Assembly (NCBI RefSeq): GCF_040954835.1 | Contig: NC_090723.1 | Coordinates: 9,310,001-9,374,000, forward strand | Direction: 5' to 3' | DNA from: Lepisosteus oculatus | Lineage: Eukaryota > Chordata > Actinopteri > Semionotiformes > Lepisosteidae | DNA: 64,000 nucleotides | Shown: piece after piece, positions 18,594 through 31,200 of the stretch | How the letters are laid out: every line of letters begins with the position of its first letter | How positions within the stretch are numbered: the stretch's first letter is position 1 | Translations under genes and position numbers: made by a program | Notes under the pieces: generated by a model | Databases searched by the model: none | What the model was told of the DNA's origin: nothing | What the model saw: only the letters and a program-made list of their open reading frames with translations

Positions 18594-19358
18594 TTTATTG
18601 TGTCCTTCTCTTCCGCAGCCTCCAGGCTTTGACAATAGAACAGAGCAGTGAAGAACAATCAAGCGAGTCACCAGGCCTCCATAAACTAATTCACGAGTAC
18701 AGTATACATTCTGGTTCACAGTTAACGAAAGATCACCTTACAGTCTGTTCAATTACTATTATGCACTGTGCGCATGCTTAGTCCCAAACTTGAAAAAAAA
18801 ACCAAACAAGAACAACAAAATATTATTAATTAAAACAGACTAATCGAAGGACAGAACATAAAAAAAACAGAATAACCTACAGCATAAATAGGCAGTTTCA
18901 TGTTGTTGGGAATTCATTATTTGCTACGTTATTAGAATACCATGAATGAGAACGATAAAAAGTGCACCATATAACATAATAAAAAAAAAACTATACAGCT
19001 GCCAAATGTAATTGTTAATGATGATATCCTAACAATAAAAAGGTTTCACATTTAAGTCTTCCACAAATAAGAAAGCTATTTTGTTTCTCGTTACACTACG
19101 ATATTTTTTCCGACATCTGGTAAAAAGTAGAAATATTTCTTTCCGTGGGATAACAGTTTTCGCTTCATCAAACGAATCTTACACTTGATACAATAACGCC
19201 TCCGCCAGTTCTTGTTTCCCTATATATATATATTCCACAGCATTTTATACAAGGAACGCGAGAAGGTTACAGTGTTGCTCTGAGAAAGCGGCGCGCTGTA
19301 TCGCCTCAGTCGGTGGCCTTTAGCTGTCTTCCTCCGCTCGTCCATTTCTGGGGCTCGC
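18594..19358 (-). other. hoxb8: hoxb8 3' UTR (predicted)
   Basis: The first clear minus-strand AATAAA beyond the miR-196 site is at 18594-18599, giving a 3' UTR of about 760 nt. It contains the near-perfect miR-196 complementary site at 18889-18910, conserved in vertebrate Hoxb8 transcripts. Confidence 0.55.
18889..18910 (-). promoter_or_regulatory. miR-196 cleavage site in hoxb8 3' UTR
   Basis: All 22 bases correspond to miR-196: the + strand equals the miRNA sequence except for one base (C for T at miRNA position 5), which becomes a G:U wobble in the duplex. This is the known Hoxb8 site through which miR-196 directs mRNA cleavage in mammals. It lies about 450 nt after the hoxb8 stop. The sequence has no partner arm nearby, so it is a target and not a second miRNA gene. 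Confidence 0.93.
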
Positions 19359-20711
19359 CTAAATCTGTTTCTCTTTCTCCCCGTCTTCCTCGGCCGTCTG
19401 CTCCCCCTCCGCTTTCTCCTTCTCCTTCTTCTGTTTCTCTATTTCCTCCTGCTCCGATTTGCTGCTGGGGAATTTGTCCTTGTTGTTCTCCTTTTTCCAC
19501 TTCATCCGCCGGTTCTGAAACCAGATCTTGACCTGGCGCTCGGTCAGTCCCAGGGCGTGCGACACCTCGATCCGCCGCTTGCGGGTCAGGTACGGGTTGA
19601 AGAGGAACTCCTTCTCCAGCTCCAGCGTCTGGTAGCGGCTGTAGGTCTGCCGGCCTCGCCTCCGTCCGGCAGCTACTGGGAAGAGAAGCGGGCGACACGT
19701 TTTAGAAAAGACGAGCATCAGAATTCAGGCACATTGTGAAAACCACCTTCCTGGAGGCAGCCTTTCAACGAGACCACCAGTCCGGCCACACTAATATTTT
19801 ATTCGCTTTTCCTGGTCCAGTTGTGATGAACCTCAAGCGTACCTCTTGCACAAGTGCACAATCCACATACAAAAACGCGTGTGTATAGTTATATATATAG
19901 CATATGTTCGTACATCACGTTACACACACAGTAACTGGAATACACACTCTGCACTCTGATAGGGCATATCAGAGGAAGAAACTTTGTCAATACAAACAGA
20001 CACAGATGCAGGCTAGTGATCCCCCACATGGAGAGAGAAGGAAGCCGAGGGGAGACAGTGCCCCTTTCTGCTAGGGCCATTAAACTATAAAGTGATTCAC
20101 AAGTTTGGACACCATAAAACGGTAAAGAAAACAACATGCTATTGTCTCTATTCCCACTCACAGGAAATACCAGCTTTATGGTCGCTGAGAATTTCTCTCT
20201 CTCTCTACCTCCCTCCCTCTCTTTATAGTTACGCTACCCTTCCCTGCGACCCGCGCCGCCGCCTCTCCAGTCCTGTTCCGGTCTCACCTTGAGGTCTCAT
20301 CCAGGGGAAGAGTTGCGTGGGAGACGGGCTCTGCTCGGCGCTCTCCGTGTCGTCCGCGATGCTGCTCGCCGCCAGCTTGCAGTCGCTGTACTGCACGAGG
20401 TCAGCCTCCTGGCTCCCGAAGAGCGTCTGCCTTTGCAAAGCGTCGTAGCCATAGAAGTTCCCCGGCTCCCCGTGACAGGTCACGGCACACGGGCTCTGCT
20501 GGTAAGGGGTGGCGGAGAGCGTGGACGCGCCGTGGTGATAAAACTCCTGAATCTGAGTTGGATGTTGGAAAGTTCCACCGGTACCGGGTCCATAGACTAC
20601 AGTGGGTCTGTTCCCCAGTTCCTGCGTGAAACCACACTCGTAATAATTAGGACGTAAGGAATCGCCGCTTTTATATTTGGAGAAAAGAGAGTTGACAAAA
20701 TAAGAGCTCAT
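19359..20711 (-). CDS. hoxb8: Homeobox protein Hox-B8
   Basis: This is a group 8 homeodomain transcription factor. The coding exons are 20711-20288 and 19675-19359, spliced in phase 1 (donor GTGAGAC, acceptor TTCCCAG), and give 246 residues; the human protein has 243. The start [20 protein letters not shown] is the Hox8 signature. The hexapeptide variant LFPWM is at about 134-138 and the homeodomain at about 146-205 ([12 protein letters not shown] to [10 protein letters not shown]). The C-terminal tail of about 41 residues is rich in Lys and Glu. The first half of the homeobox (19604-19655) differs from hoxb6 and hoxb7 at one base in 52. The mRNA carries the miR-196 cleavage site. Confidence 0.97.
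19676..20287 (-). other. hoxb8: hoxb8 intron
   Basis: This 612-bp phase-1 intron is the shortest in the window. It has a pyrimidine-rich (TC)n stretch at about 20190-20225 on the + strand. Nothing else is recognised. Confidence 0.92.
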
Positions 20712-20750
20712 GTTTTTTTGTACGTTGTTGGCCGCTGTTGCTGTGTCTTT

Positions 20751-20775
20751 TGTTGTTGTTGTTGTTGTTGTTGTT
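20751..20775. repeat. (GTT)n microsatellite in the hoxb8 5' region
   Basis: About eight GTT units lie 40-65 bp upstream of the hoxb8 start codon, probably within the 5' UTR or core promoter. The transcript would read as an (AAC)n run. Confidence 0.9.
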
Positions 20776-23609
20776 TAGGAGCCGGAGTTTCTCATATAAC
20801 CCCCCAAAAAATAAATAAATAAATCAGCGTTTCTCGGGATTGCGGCGCCAACACTCAGGGAATCCCAAGAATGCCTTTTTTTTAAGAACTCCTTTTAAAT
20901 TTTCAAGCCACTATCATTGTCGACTTCCATAAAATCGCCACCACTCGGCTCTACCGCATTACAATTCCAGTAAGGGTTGCCAGTTCATAAACAGTTTTCC
21001 GTGATTTACTCAGCCGCAAATGAGTTGTTTCATATTTTGCAGTGTCTTTTCAGGATAATTTGCATCTATTATCGGATCTTCATCCCATTGGCTTCGGCGT
21101 TTCCACACGGACACTGCACTGCGCGATTGTGTTGTGGAGAGAGGGAGAGACGGAGACAGCGAGGGGAAGAGAGGGAAGAGAGGGAGGGCTTGGGGGGGGT
21201 GTGAGAGAGAGGGAGAGAGAGGAGGGGAGAATTTGCACATTAATATATTCAACCGGCTTAGTTAATGAGATATCTGCCGCTTTGCATCAGATCTGGAGCA
21301 CGCGCCGTCTCCCCCTTCCCACCCCCCGAAAAAAAAGACTGATTTTAAAGGAGTCGCTGATAGTCAAACTGAAAAGAGACGCACTCCGTCGTTAATTTTG
21401 AAATTCTAACGAGGTGGATTCGCCTCGCTCTCTTTTTTTTCTCTCCCTAAATGTCAGGGTCGCATTGGCAAATTGTGAAAGTACACGACTTAATTACTAT
21501 CAGTTTTAACGGGTCCTATAAACGTAATTGGCGTTCTAGAACAACTTGTCAAAAGCGCCGAACTCCGGCGGCTGCGGCACAGGCGAGGCAGACGGGGGTA
21601 GTAATATTTAACATTTTAATGATCATATTTTTATAAATATGTTATTGATAAAGATTTAAAGGCCTCGGAAAGGGAAAGTGCTGCTTGTGTAATAGACAAA
21701 GCGGCTGTAAACGGTTTAACAAACTATAAAATGTAATAAAACGCCAAGGTTGCCTGTAGAGTGTACGGTGTAGACGGAGAAGGAGGGGATAGAAAAGGCT
21801 GTTAAGATTTTATGAGGTTCCACGACTAGCGCTATAAAATAAAGGTTTCACTTGGAGCTACCCCACTGATGCAGAAATCCTCAAGTATTTAATTGTCATT
21901 TTATTGTGTTTTCAATACGAAGCATCATTGCTATGTGTTTTGTTATAGAAAACCCGATATTTTAACTAACATTGTTCCCAGGTGCTCGCACACAGGACCC
22001 GTGGTCGAATACTTTTCCAATATGGATTGGCTAATATTCCGCCTTAAGAGGCCGTAAAAATTGAGTTTTGCCTAAGCCCCTATTAACGAGAATAATGCTC
22101 GTTTTATTTAGTACGGTGATTCATTCATAACAGAGAAAAGCTACATTTCAAACTTGCACATATCGCAGATTTCATTTCAAATCAAAGCAAACCCAGTATC
22201 CGGGATTTGACGAGGGAGTTCAGTTTATTTGTTGTCAGCATTTTACAGTTTTTTCCTCTAAATTTGAAAAGACATATGGCGATAATTAGGATGAGATTCG
22301 TATTCAGTATAATAGTGCTGAATGGGCACAACAAAGCAGAAGCGACTTGAAGCGAAATTATTCATAGGGGTGCCAGTGTACATACAACTATGAGATAACA
22401 GGGAATATTCTCGCAAATTGCGTGTGTTTGTGTATGAGCAGGACTATTAATACGAATAAAACACAGAAGCACGCACGAGTTTATCTAAATAATATGCTGG
22501 GAGTTTGTGAACCCTAATGTTTCTGCAAAGTGACACAGTACGCCGCATTGTTCATTTTCGTCCTTGTGAAAATTTCTTGCTTCTAAGGCAATTAGCACGG
22601 AATATTAAGAAGGCTTCAATAAGTGCGTGACATTACTGATTGTGTAATACATAAGCTAACAATCTAAAAGTAAAAAAACTTCATCCGTGAATTTGAATGA
22701 GTGTTCGTTTAAGTAAAACAGTCCTGTCCTAGTGCTGCTGTCTCACTCTGTGTGTCGAAATCTCCCAGTTTTTTTGTCTGACTATTAATACGAAACAAAA
22801 ATGAAATTTGTCTCTTTGATCTGCACTTGCTAAATGTGTTAGTGTATGTTCTGTAACAACATGTTTTCCTAGACAATTTCGTTTCATTTTGTTCCTCCAT
22901 GTGTTGTGAATAAAATTGATTACAATGCAAATGGTTGTCTAATTTCTTACATAAAAAGGTTCGACTCGGTGTTTCACAGAAGTGCAGCAGTTGAAAGAAT
23001 TAGAAACAGTTGCGCAGTGAAGAACAGGCTACACTTTCAACTTCGCAGTCCTGCAGAGCGCTATCAGACAGAAAGTCTTTCAATATACGGTTACAACAAT
23101 CGCAGCCCAGTACTTGCAATTTCAACAAACTAATTGCTTATTCAATTCATTCGAACCGAGCCCATCATTATAATATTACATTGTACAATTATATTACTTC
23201 TACTCTCTGACACTGTGTTTTATCTGCATCGCCTTTAAAAGTATGCACAGCATATTGCTGCTCATACAAGCAAATCATTCAGTTTCATAGACTGCCTAAT
23301 GTTAAAATAAATAAGACATCTACGCCGGTCTAGATGCACACAGCTCATCAAGAACGGTGAAACCAGCCCCTAAATTATCTGAAAACGTATGTACCTAGGC
23401 ATAGTAAAGGCCCGCGAGAAATCTAAAACGCAAATTGCAATTTAAGCCGTGTCTTCGAAGAAGTATAAGACAAGGTAGGATGTAATGATTATTCAGCTGC
23501 TATTTTTCAGTTTCAGCAAAACCGGTAGGTCAACATGTAGTTACTGGGTTTTTAATCCTTTTAGGAGCACGACACCGAATTAAAGCACGAAAGTAGTTGA
23601 ACACATGCT

Positions 23610-23685
23610 GGGCTAAAAAGCCCGCAACATTTCATCTAAAATGCATTATGTTTTGCGTTTTTAACATCCTGTTTAAACGCAAAAC
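23610..23685. other. Paired hairpins between hoxb8 and hoxb9
   Basis: A small hairpin GGGCT-AAAA-AGCCC (23610-23623) is followed by a longer one. Its 11-bp arms GTTTTGCGTTT (23650-23660) and AAACGCAAAAC (23675-23685) enclose a further AACA/TGTT stem and a 3-base loop. No known RNA family is recognised. Confidence 0.4.
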
Positions 23686-24908
23686 GTTATTCTATAGATG
23701 CGGGTTTTTACTTGAATTCCTTACACACGTATATTAAAATATATATATAGAAATACGATAAACTCGTTTTCCCATGCACCATACTGCTAATTAGCTCCCC
23801 AACAATATATATATATGATATAAACAAACTAATAAAACTAATTGATCTGTTAAAATCTACAATTTTAGTTGCTTACTTGACGAAACGAAATCGAAGGATT
23901 AAACCTCCGTTGACATTCCCTCCAAATCCCCTAAACAGAGCTAGAGATTTCTCTGACTATCAAGTTTACCTCGCTGTGAAAGTAGCTTTTCTGTAGGCAT
24001 AAAAGACTTCCGGTACCACACGAAACAATGACCGCAGGAGTTTGGTGGAGCAATATCGCCATCGTGTGGTATAGATGTAAAACTACACGTGGTTTTATCG
24101 CCGCGCTGAAGCCAGACTGAAAACCAACTAGACCCATCGTTATTTTCTCATGTGAAGTGTTTTCCCTTTCGAGCAGCACAGATGTGGAAAACGTTTAATA
24201 TCCCTTTCGTTTTCTGTACGAGAAAACACATCTAATCCATAATAATCCACAGGAATGCTCGGCAGTTTTAGCTAAGCACTGACGGTGGGGGAGAACGTCA
24301 CCTCTCGAACTCACGTGTGCATTTCATAAGGAGTGTGTTTGGTGCAATTTCTTCCAACAGATAGAATAATTCACGATATAGGTCATTTTGGAGCGGTTAC
24401 AATGTAGTTAACGATCATTAATAGCAATACGGTGCTGCTGCTGCTGTGATTGCAAAAAAACATCATCGGCCAGGGAAATATTTACGATATTTTACATTTT
24501 TTTTATTACAAAGCAGGGGAAGGGGGGGGACAAAAGAGATAGGCCATAAGGGGGGAGAAAGGAACGCACACACAAAATCCTGTTCTTTTGAAATCCACCA
24601 TTGTTTCCGATTTCGAGACTAAACAATCGGGCATTCTGCTGTAAAATGGAATTCCGAGCGCGGTGGCAGCAGGGCTGTAAACAGATTACGATCCCCTCTC
24701 CCAGACGTCTCGTCGGAACCTTTTTGTGTGTGTATGTGTGTGCCGTTTTATGGCCCAGTCCCTGGCAGTCAAAGAACAGCTCGGATACTGAACAAAGAGT
24801 GGGGAAAAAAGAGCTTTCCGAGCTCGGAAACTCTCCACAGCATCTGGGAACACTGGTAACTCCCCCCAACCCAGCCCGGCCTCTGCAAAGCGCCCCGTAA
24901 ACAACAAA

Positions 24909-24987
24909 TGTTGGAGACAAACGAAGCCAGAGGTGTGTCCCCGTCCCGAAAGCGGGACACTTCGCCTCTGGCGCGACACCTCCAACA
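24909..24987. other. Multi-tier palindrome, structured-RNA candidate
   Basis: Three nested arm pairs occur in order: TGTTGGAG (24909-24916) with CTCCAACA (24980-24987); GCCAGAGG (24926-24933) with CCTCTGGC (24965-24972); and GTGTCCC (24935-24941) with GGGACAC (24954-24960), around a 12-base loop. That is 23 perfect Watson-Crick pairs in 79 bases. Both strands can form it, so the direction of any transcript is unknown. It resembles no Hox-cluster miRNA I know. Confidence 0.6.
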
Positions 24988-26299
24988 CTGTTATTTAGGA
25001 GGTCTTGAAACTTTTCCCCTCGCCGTGTTTGCTTTACAGCCGTTTAGTTCTTAACCTTCAGAAATTTATACCCTATAAAGTTTTATTGCACTCAATATTC
25101 TTTTATTGCGGCATTCCGCATTGAATTTCTGCTTCTCCCGTGTATGGTGGTCCGCTTCCTGCACCCTCCCAACCCCCCAGAAAGCACCCCCAAAAAATGC
25201 CTAATTACTGTAAGAGTAAAGAGGAGGATGTGGAAAAGGTGTCCCTTTCTCTATATATTATTTCTTCGCTTTGTTTATAAAAGCGATCAAGGCATTCTTC
25301 CCTGTGTGATGCGTAAAGACCCACACCAGTTAGCTCACTGCGGGGACGGCTTTTCCTTTTTAAAAAATACACAACTTCCATTTTATTTGGTATGTTTCAA
25401 TGTGCGAGGAATGCAGCTGCAGTTTGACGAAGCGATGTACTGAGGCTTCCGAGGTTTAATTGCGGATTAAAAACGAACGTGCGTAAACGTGAATAGAAGA
25501 TCTGGCACACACACATCTTATCCGTTAAAATTGTAACGTTAGCCGCCGTTTGGAAATCAATCTGTGATCATCGTAAGAATAACGCGAGGTTTATGTGCGT
25601 ACGCATATGGACACACATACCATCGTTACTGAATAATTGTAAAAGAAAACTAATGCTCATGATAGGCATAATTGGATAAATCTAGCAGTTTCAGTTGTTT
25701 TAAAAAAATAATCTATATATTATACATAAATCACAGAAGAGAATGTTATAATATTACATGCTGTAGGCCTAGTGTTCATGTCATAAATAATACAAAATAT
25801 TTCTAATACACTGATAAAACTAAAGAATCTATATAAATTATACATTATAATTAAATTCATTTTTAAGAGTCAAATGCTACGAGACTGAACGCTGTGCAGC
25901 TGAAATGTAATTGTCAATAAGAACCAGATTGGTCCGGGATTATTGTATAAAGATATTAAATGACGCCAACGGTCTCGGAGGAACATCTCGTGATCATCAC
26001 AGATTCAGCTCTCAAATTCAACACAAATGTTTGGAAGCACGAATGCACGTTTGAAAACACATGCCCTTAATTAAGCCGAAACAAAACTGACAGCCCGCAA
26101 AAGGCCGATGAGCTCCGGCTTCCCTCGCGTCCCCGCCCGGGCTCTTCACGGTAGCAGACCGATGGCAAAAAAAAAAAAAAATATTAAGATCTGAGAAAAA
26201 GAGCATATTTTGTTTCTTGTTGTGGTGTCTTCCCATTGCAGTAAGTCGGAATACATCAGCAACCAGCGACAGCAACACAATATCTTCTACGATTGCAAC

Positions 26300-26300
<1 letters not shown>

Positions 26301-26350
<50 letters not shown>
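26301..26350. repeat. (TAA)n microsatellite
   Basis: About 16 uninterrupted TAA units. The poly-Asn open frame over it is an artefact. Confidence 0.95.
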
Positions 26351-26351
<1 letters not shown>

Positions 26352-27849
26352 CGACACGTTGTTAGATGTAAACGATTTATTACGAATCCAGCATTTACAG
26401 TGTCATTGCAACTTCGTGAGATACACCAACAATACAGAAGGAAAAATGCGGCTGTTCTCCTCGGAGAGAACTATCCACCGACAGGAGTTAAGGATTCACC
26501 ACAATAACAAAGTTCATACTTTCAAATAGACAGTTTCTGGATCTCTTTCTTTCTGAAGAGAGGAGCTAAGCTCAGGAAGAGGACGCGGGAACGGCGCCCA
26601 GGTTCCAGTAACACTCCAGACGTACTAAGGACAGACTCAAACACCGTAAAAGAATCTCAGCACCAGATTAGCCATTGTCCAACAAAAAATAGGAAATACA
26701 TTTAGAGATATATAAAAAAACAACAACAAGAACACCATCTATGTTACCTATCGAATGAAAACAAAACGACACCAGTCGAAATACCACCTCTATGTTCTTC
26801 AGCTTCCAAAAGAAAATGTAAACATTAAGCAAATTGAGACAAAAATGTTCATTCAAGTATAACCTGACATTCTCGCCCACCCATGCCGCTCACAAAAGTA
26901 GAAACCGCATAGCAATAGAAAGATTTGAGGTTATTCCTTTAATAACAATAAATTAGCACACAAAAAAACTGCTGTACCCTTAGTCGCGCCCCGTTTGAAT
27001 CGTTCAGAGTGGTGTTTTCAACACTGTGCGACATGCCGGATTCCTACACACGTATAGAATATGCCTTCAAGAATTATTTAACACGCCCGTGATGACAGTC
27101 GTAATGTAAACAATTTACTCCTTTACAATATGTCTTGTGTCTTCGATAAAAGAAAGAAAAAAAAAAACGAAGCTGCATCAAACAGCGATGTCCCCTTCCC
27201 TGTTTCCGCGACACATTCAACCAAAGGAAAATTAACTGTTCCTATATCCCACCTCGTGTTTATTCGATTTCTGCTTATCGGTATTTTCTATTTTTAAACG
27301 TTGTTGATGTTTTTTTTTTTTAAAAAAAACTTTTTTCGCATTAAAATTAAATCTACTACAATGTTCAATGTTGAGGTGCGTCTAGAATTAACAATCAAAT
27401 CTACTTTGTGACAGTGTGCTGAACACGTAACAACCACTCACCCTTTCTCGGATAAAAACAAGAACGTTTATTTTTAAATGGTTCCCAAAAGGCAATTCGA
27501 ATACAGAAAATTATTTATTTTAAGGAAATATGTTAAGGTTCCCACAACTTTGCATAAATATGGTCTCCTCGGAATCAGAACAATTTATAAAAAATGCTCA
27601 TAATATGTAGCCCAACTAAATTAAATAAGCCTACAGTATATTAACTTATTAACACGACACACGAACTTAACACTGAAATGTCTCGTTGTTAGCTTCGCCG
27701 AGCAACACAGAGGATAGCATATTGCAAAACAAGAATAACCATTACAATTTTATTTCTTTTTCCTGGATACTGTAAAATCAGTATAATAAAGTTAGTTAAA
27801 AGTATATATATTTTTTTAATAATGACAATAAATTGGTAAAGACATACTT

Positions 27850-27868
27850 GTGTGCGCGCGCGCGCACG
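27850..27868. repeat. Alternating CG tract (Z-DNA type)
   Basis: GTGTGCGCGCGCGCGCACG is a self-complementary purine-pyrimidine alternation. It lies immediately after the predicted hoxb9 AATAAA (27871-27876) in the transcript direction. Confidence 0.85.
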
Positions 27869-27870
27869 AT

Positions 27871-28261
27871 TTTATTACTTCTGCAGAAATACTTGAGTGA
27901 GAATAATGTTTTTCTGAATTAGCCACGCTGATCTACAATTCCTTCTCCTAGATTGCGAGCAGCTTTCTTCAATATAGCGATGGAGTCATCGAATCTTAAA
28001 ATGAAAATGATTACTTCACAGGCGGACAGGCAAAAGGTTTGAGATACAAAGGTGGCCCTCCAAGCTCGCTGACTAATACCAATGTTACGGGCCGGCCTGT
28101 TTAAAAGCAGGAATGTTGAAAGAAACTTTGAACAATTATTAACACTGAGTACACATACTACTGGAGCTGGGTGGGGTGGGGACGTCATGTTCACAAGTGA
28201 ACACCGGCGGATTATTCATGCGGTTGGATCCTCGTCTCCCTCTCCTTGAAGTCTGCCGGCC
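27871..28261 (-). other. hoxb9: hoxb9 3' UTR (predicted)
   Basis: A minus-strand AATAAA at 27871-27876 implies a 3' UTR of about 390 nt; another lies near 27752. I found no miR-196 seed match here. A small palindrome TGTTCAC-AA-GTGAACA lies at 28188-28203. Confidence 0.5.
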
Positions 28262-31200
28262 CTATTCTTTGGGCTGCTCCTTGTTCATTTTCTTCATTTT
28301 CATCCGGCGGTTCTGGAACCAGATTTTGACCTGGCGCTCAGTCAAGTTCAGCTGCCGCGCGACCTCGTGCCGCCTGTCCCGCGTGAGGTACATGTTGAAG
28401 AGGAACTCCTTCTCGAGCTCCAGGGTCTGGTATTTGGTGTACGGGCACCTCTTCTTCCGGGAGGAGCGAGCGTGCAGCCAGTTGGCAGACGGGTTATCTG
28501 TTGGCACAGGAAAAGAAGACAGGTTTGTGTAGGAGACGTTCAACACGGGGCGTCTTCTGAAATGTTACACAGAAAGCACGAAATGTTGTGCAATGTTGAA
28601 ATGCTAACGGTTGCACACTATTATGAATGTTATTCGTGTTTGTGCGCCCGCTCTTGCTGTTACTAAATGACATTACTGTTATTATATGTTACTATATGAC
28701 TACGACTGTGAAACACTATAAATGTCTAGGGTTACAGCTGAACCACAAAATAAAGAGAAAGTTAAAATATACAAATAATCTAATATTTGATTATCCTTTC
28801 ATATACTAAAGTATCACCGCGGCAATACACCAGGAACACCGAACAGAGTTTTTGCTCATCTGGACTGTCCCGGACAGGTATTGGAGTTTCCGAAACTCTC
28901 TTTCTTTTTCAGAGGAGACCAAAAATGTTTTCAAGAGAAAAGGCAGATCGTGTAGAATAATCTTGCCCTTTTTTTCCCTTAAATGCTAAACTGCACAGCA
29001 GCGAGTGGGTTGCACAATCCTCTTCAGAAACCACAGCGGAATAGTCCCTCCCGGAATATTTAGTTGCTCTATACAGACAATTGTCTCCTTTTTTGGAAAA
29101 TATGCTGCAGATTTGAATGAGCACTCTGTCCCAGTAGACGGCCCTGCTCTCGTCATGCCGTTGACAGGAATGCAGTCAGATTGAATTTAACATTGTAGTT
29201 TCTCTCCTCCGTTACCCGCTCTGTAAATACTACTTCGAATTAATATGCTTGGGGGGGTTGAATAGCGTTTATAATTAGACATCCTCTGGTTCAGCTAGAC
29301 ATTGTTTTCTTCACAAGTTGAGAATAAAATTACTTTCGCGTCGTATTAAGTAATTAGGAGGGTGAAACTGTTGATAAATGCTAAAGGCGCCTCGGTCGTG
29401 TTTTTCTCACAGATCAGTCGATCTCACTTCCTGCGGTGTTCCGACTGTCCAGAGACACCAAAGAGTTCTACGGGGATACCGGCCTTTATCTACAACGTAA
29501 CACGGGGGGAATGTTGGGGTACGTTTGGAAGAGGAAGCCCACCTATAAAATTCAATATCTGAAACGTATTTGTTCAGCCAGGCTATGTAATCAATCAGGG
29601 AACAAACTGGATGGTACAGCACTCATCACAGCTCCCTCCTGTCCATCAGTGCACGGGCCACATCTATAAATATATCCATTAGCCCTTTCGTGTGTGGTCA
29701 GATTGCATTACGTGTCTTAAATATGCTGAAGTTTATGGCTTAAAATGTTAAATTACAAATAGACCAATATTCCTGCGTGTGTAATATGATTGTTAACAGG
29801 CGTTGTAGGGGGAAAGATGGATAGTTTCGTGCATTTTCTTGCACGTCTTGTCCTGCTTTTTGAAACACTGAAATACCATGCTGCTGGTACCTTCAGCAAC
29901 CAGGAAAACGTCCTTAGTTTAAACAGCTGAGGAACAAAGACACAGGGACGTAGTGATTGCACTCTTATGATGTCTGTGCTGACACAGACACGCCACACTT
30001 CCCCCGTGGAAATGTCTCGCTCAGCAACAGCCCTTTCCAGATCAAGGCCTCATATATCACCTCTCTCCAGCCTGAGATCCCTTTATATTACATCTTCCCT
30101 TTGAGCATTAGGAGCAGGCTCAGTCCCATGGAGCCCACATCGCGCGGTTTAATGGGAATGTCTGTTCCTCTTATAACGTAATAAACCTTCGGGCCAAAGA
30201 GGTTTTTCACTTATAAGTCACTGCAGGCGCTGAGAGGAATGAGAATTCCTCAGCTTCATTGCTCTCGCTCTGCGGCTTGCTCTGAAGGCTCACCCAGCGC
30301 GACACAATGGGGATTTCTGTTGCACTGTGACCATGAAGATTTTCATGTTGTGTTACAGAGGCAACTCTGACGAATTAAAATCGACGCTGATTTCGGCCTC
30401 ACTATCGTCTTTAATTATTCAAGCCAAACCGAAAGTAACAGGCCTTTCAGATCACCCTGCCTCTCGCTGCACTGAGCATGCACGCAGGGGTTCGGCTTTT
30501 ACCGGAATGATGCAATTTATGTTCTTTTGTGCGCGTACACATTTTTTTTTAAAGGACCCACGTAAGTCTCTCCAAACGTTTCTTGCTTCGCCATCGCGCA
30601 GAAATCACTGTCTTCCCCGAGCAGAGCGAGGCCCTGATAAACCGAGCACAGCCTCTCAGCCCGCAGCACAAAGCGCTGCTGTTCACAAATCTCGATTTTG
30701 TTTTTCTCCCCTGCTAAGTGACCTGTCCTACAGAAACGCCATACATGAATGAGGAGCAAGGCAGAGACTGTGTGTGTCTTGGGTGGGTTAGGGCGGGAGG
30801 GGGGTGTCACTCTCGTTCCCTCTGAGTAACATTTAGCCCTTCGGTCAAAAATACAGAAAGACGGGATTTTCAAAATCTTTGCCGTCAGTGCACGGGAAAA
30901 CGTCTTCCAAAGAATTGTGCAAGGGAAATAAAAAAATGCTAACGCATCCCACATTTTGGCTGAACTGTTGTCAACTTCCTTTCCAGGGTTCTCATTAAGC
31001 GCGCTGCATGTCAGCTCGTACGATCAAACAAAAAAAAAATGCCCGTTTTCCATCACAAATATTTACACACGCATCACTCCTGGACGCGCTCCAGGAAATT
31101 CGTCTTCTCCCTGACACGCCGGGCTTTCCTTATAACGCTTAACGCATTGTTATTATTTTACCGCGTATTTCTGCATTTTTCACTTGACGGGGGTGTGCGT

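Larger units (their letters stand above)
20712..27870. other. hoxb8-hoxb9 intergenic region
   Basis: This spacer of about 7 kb has no coding sequence I can support. It contains a (GTT)n tract, a GA-rich tract at about 21130-21235, a small double-hairpin region at 23610-23685, a large multi-tier palindrome at 24909-24987 and a (TAA)n microsatellite. No interspersed repeat is recognised. Inverted CCAAT motifs near 21088, 21468 and 21526 could serve hoxb8. Confidence 0.55.

Noticed and set aside
18889-18910. A second miR-196 gene on the + strand
   Set aside because: There is no complementary arm within hairpin distance on either side; it is the hoxb8 target site.
24048-24068. CTCF-like motif on the minus strand (CCACACGATGGCGAT)
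   Set aside because: The key A of the AG core is replaced by C; kept only as a weak match.
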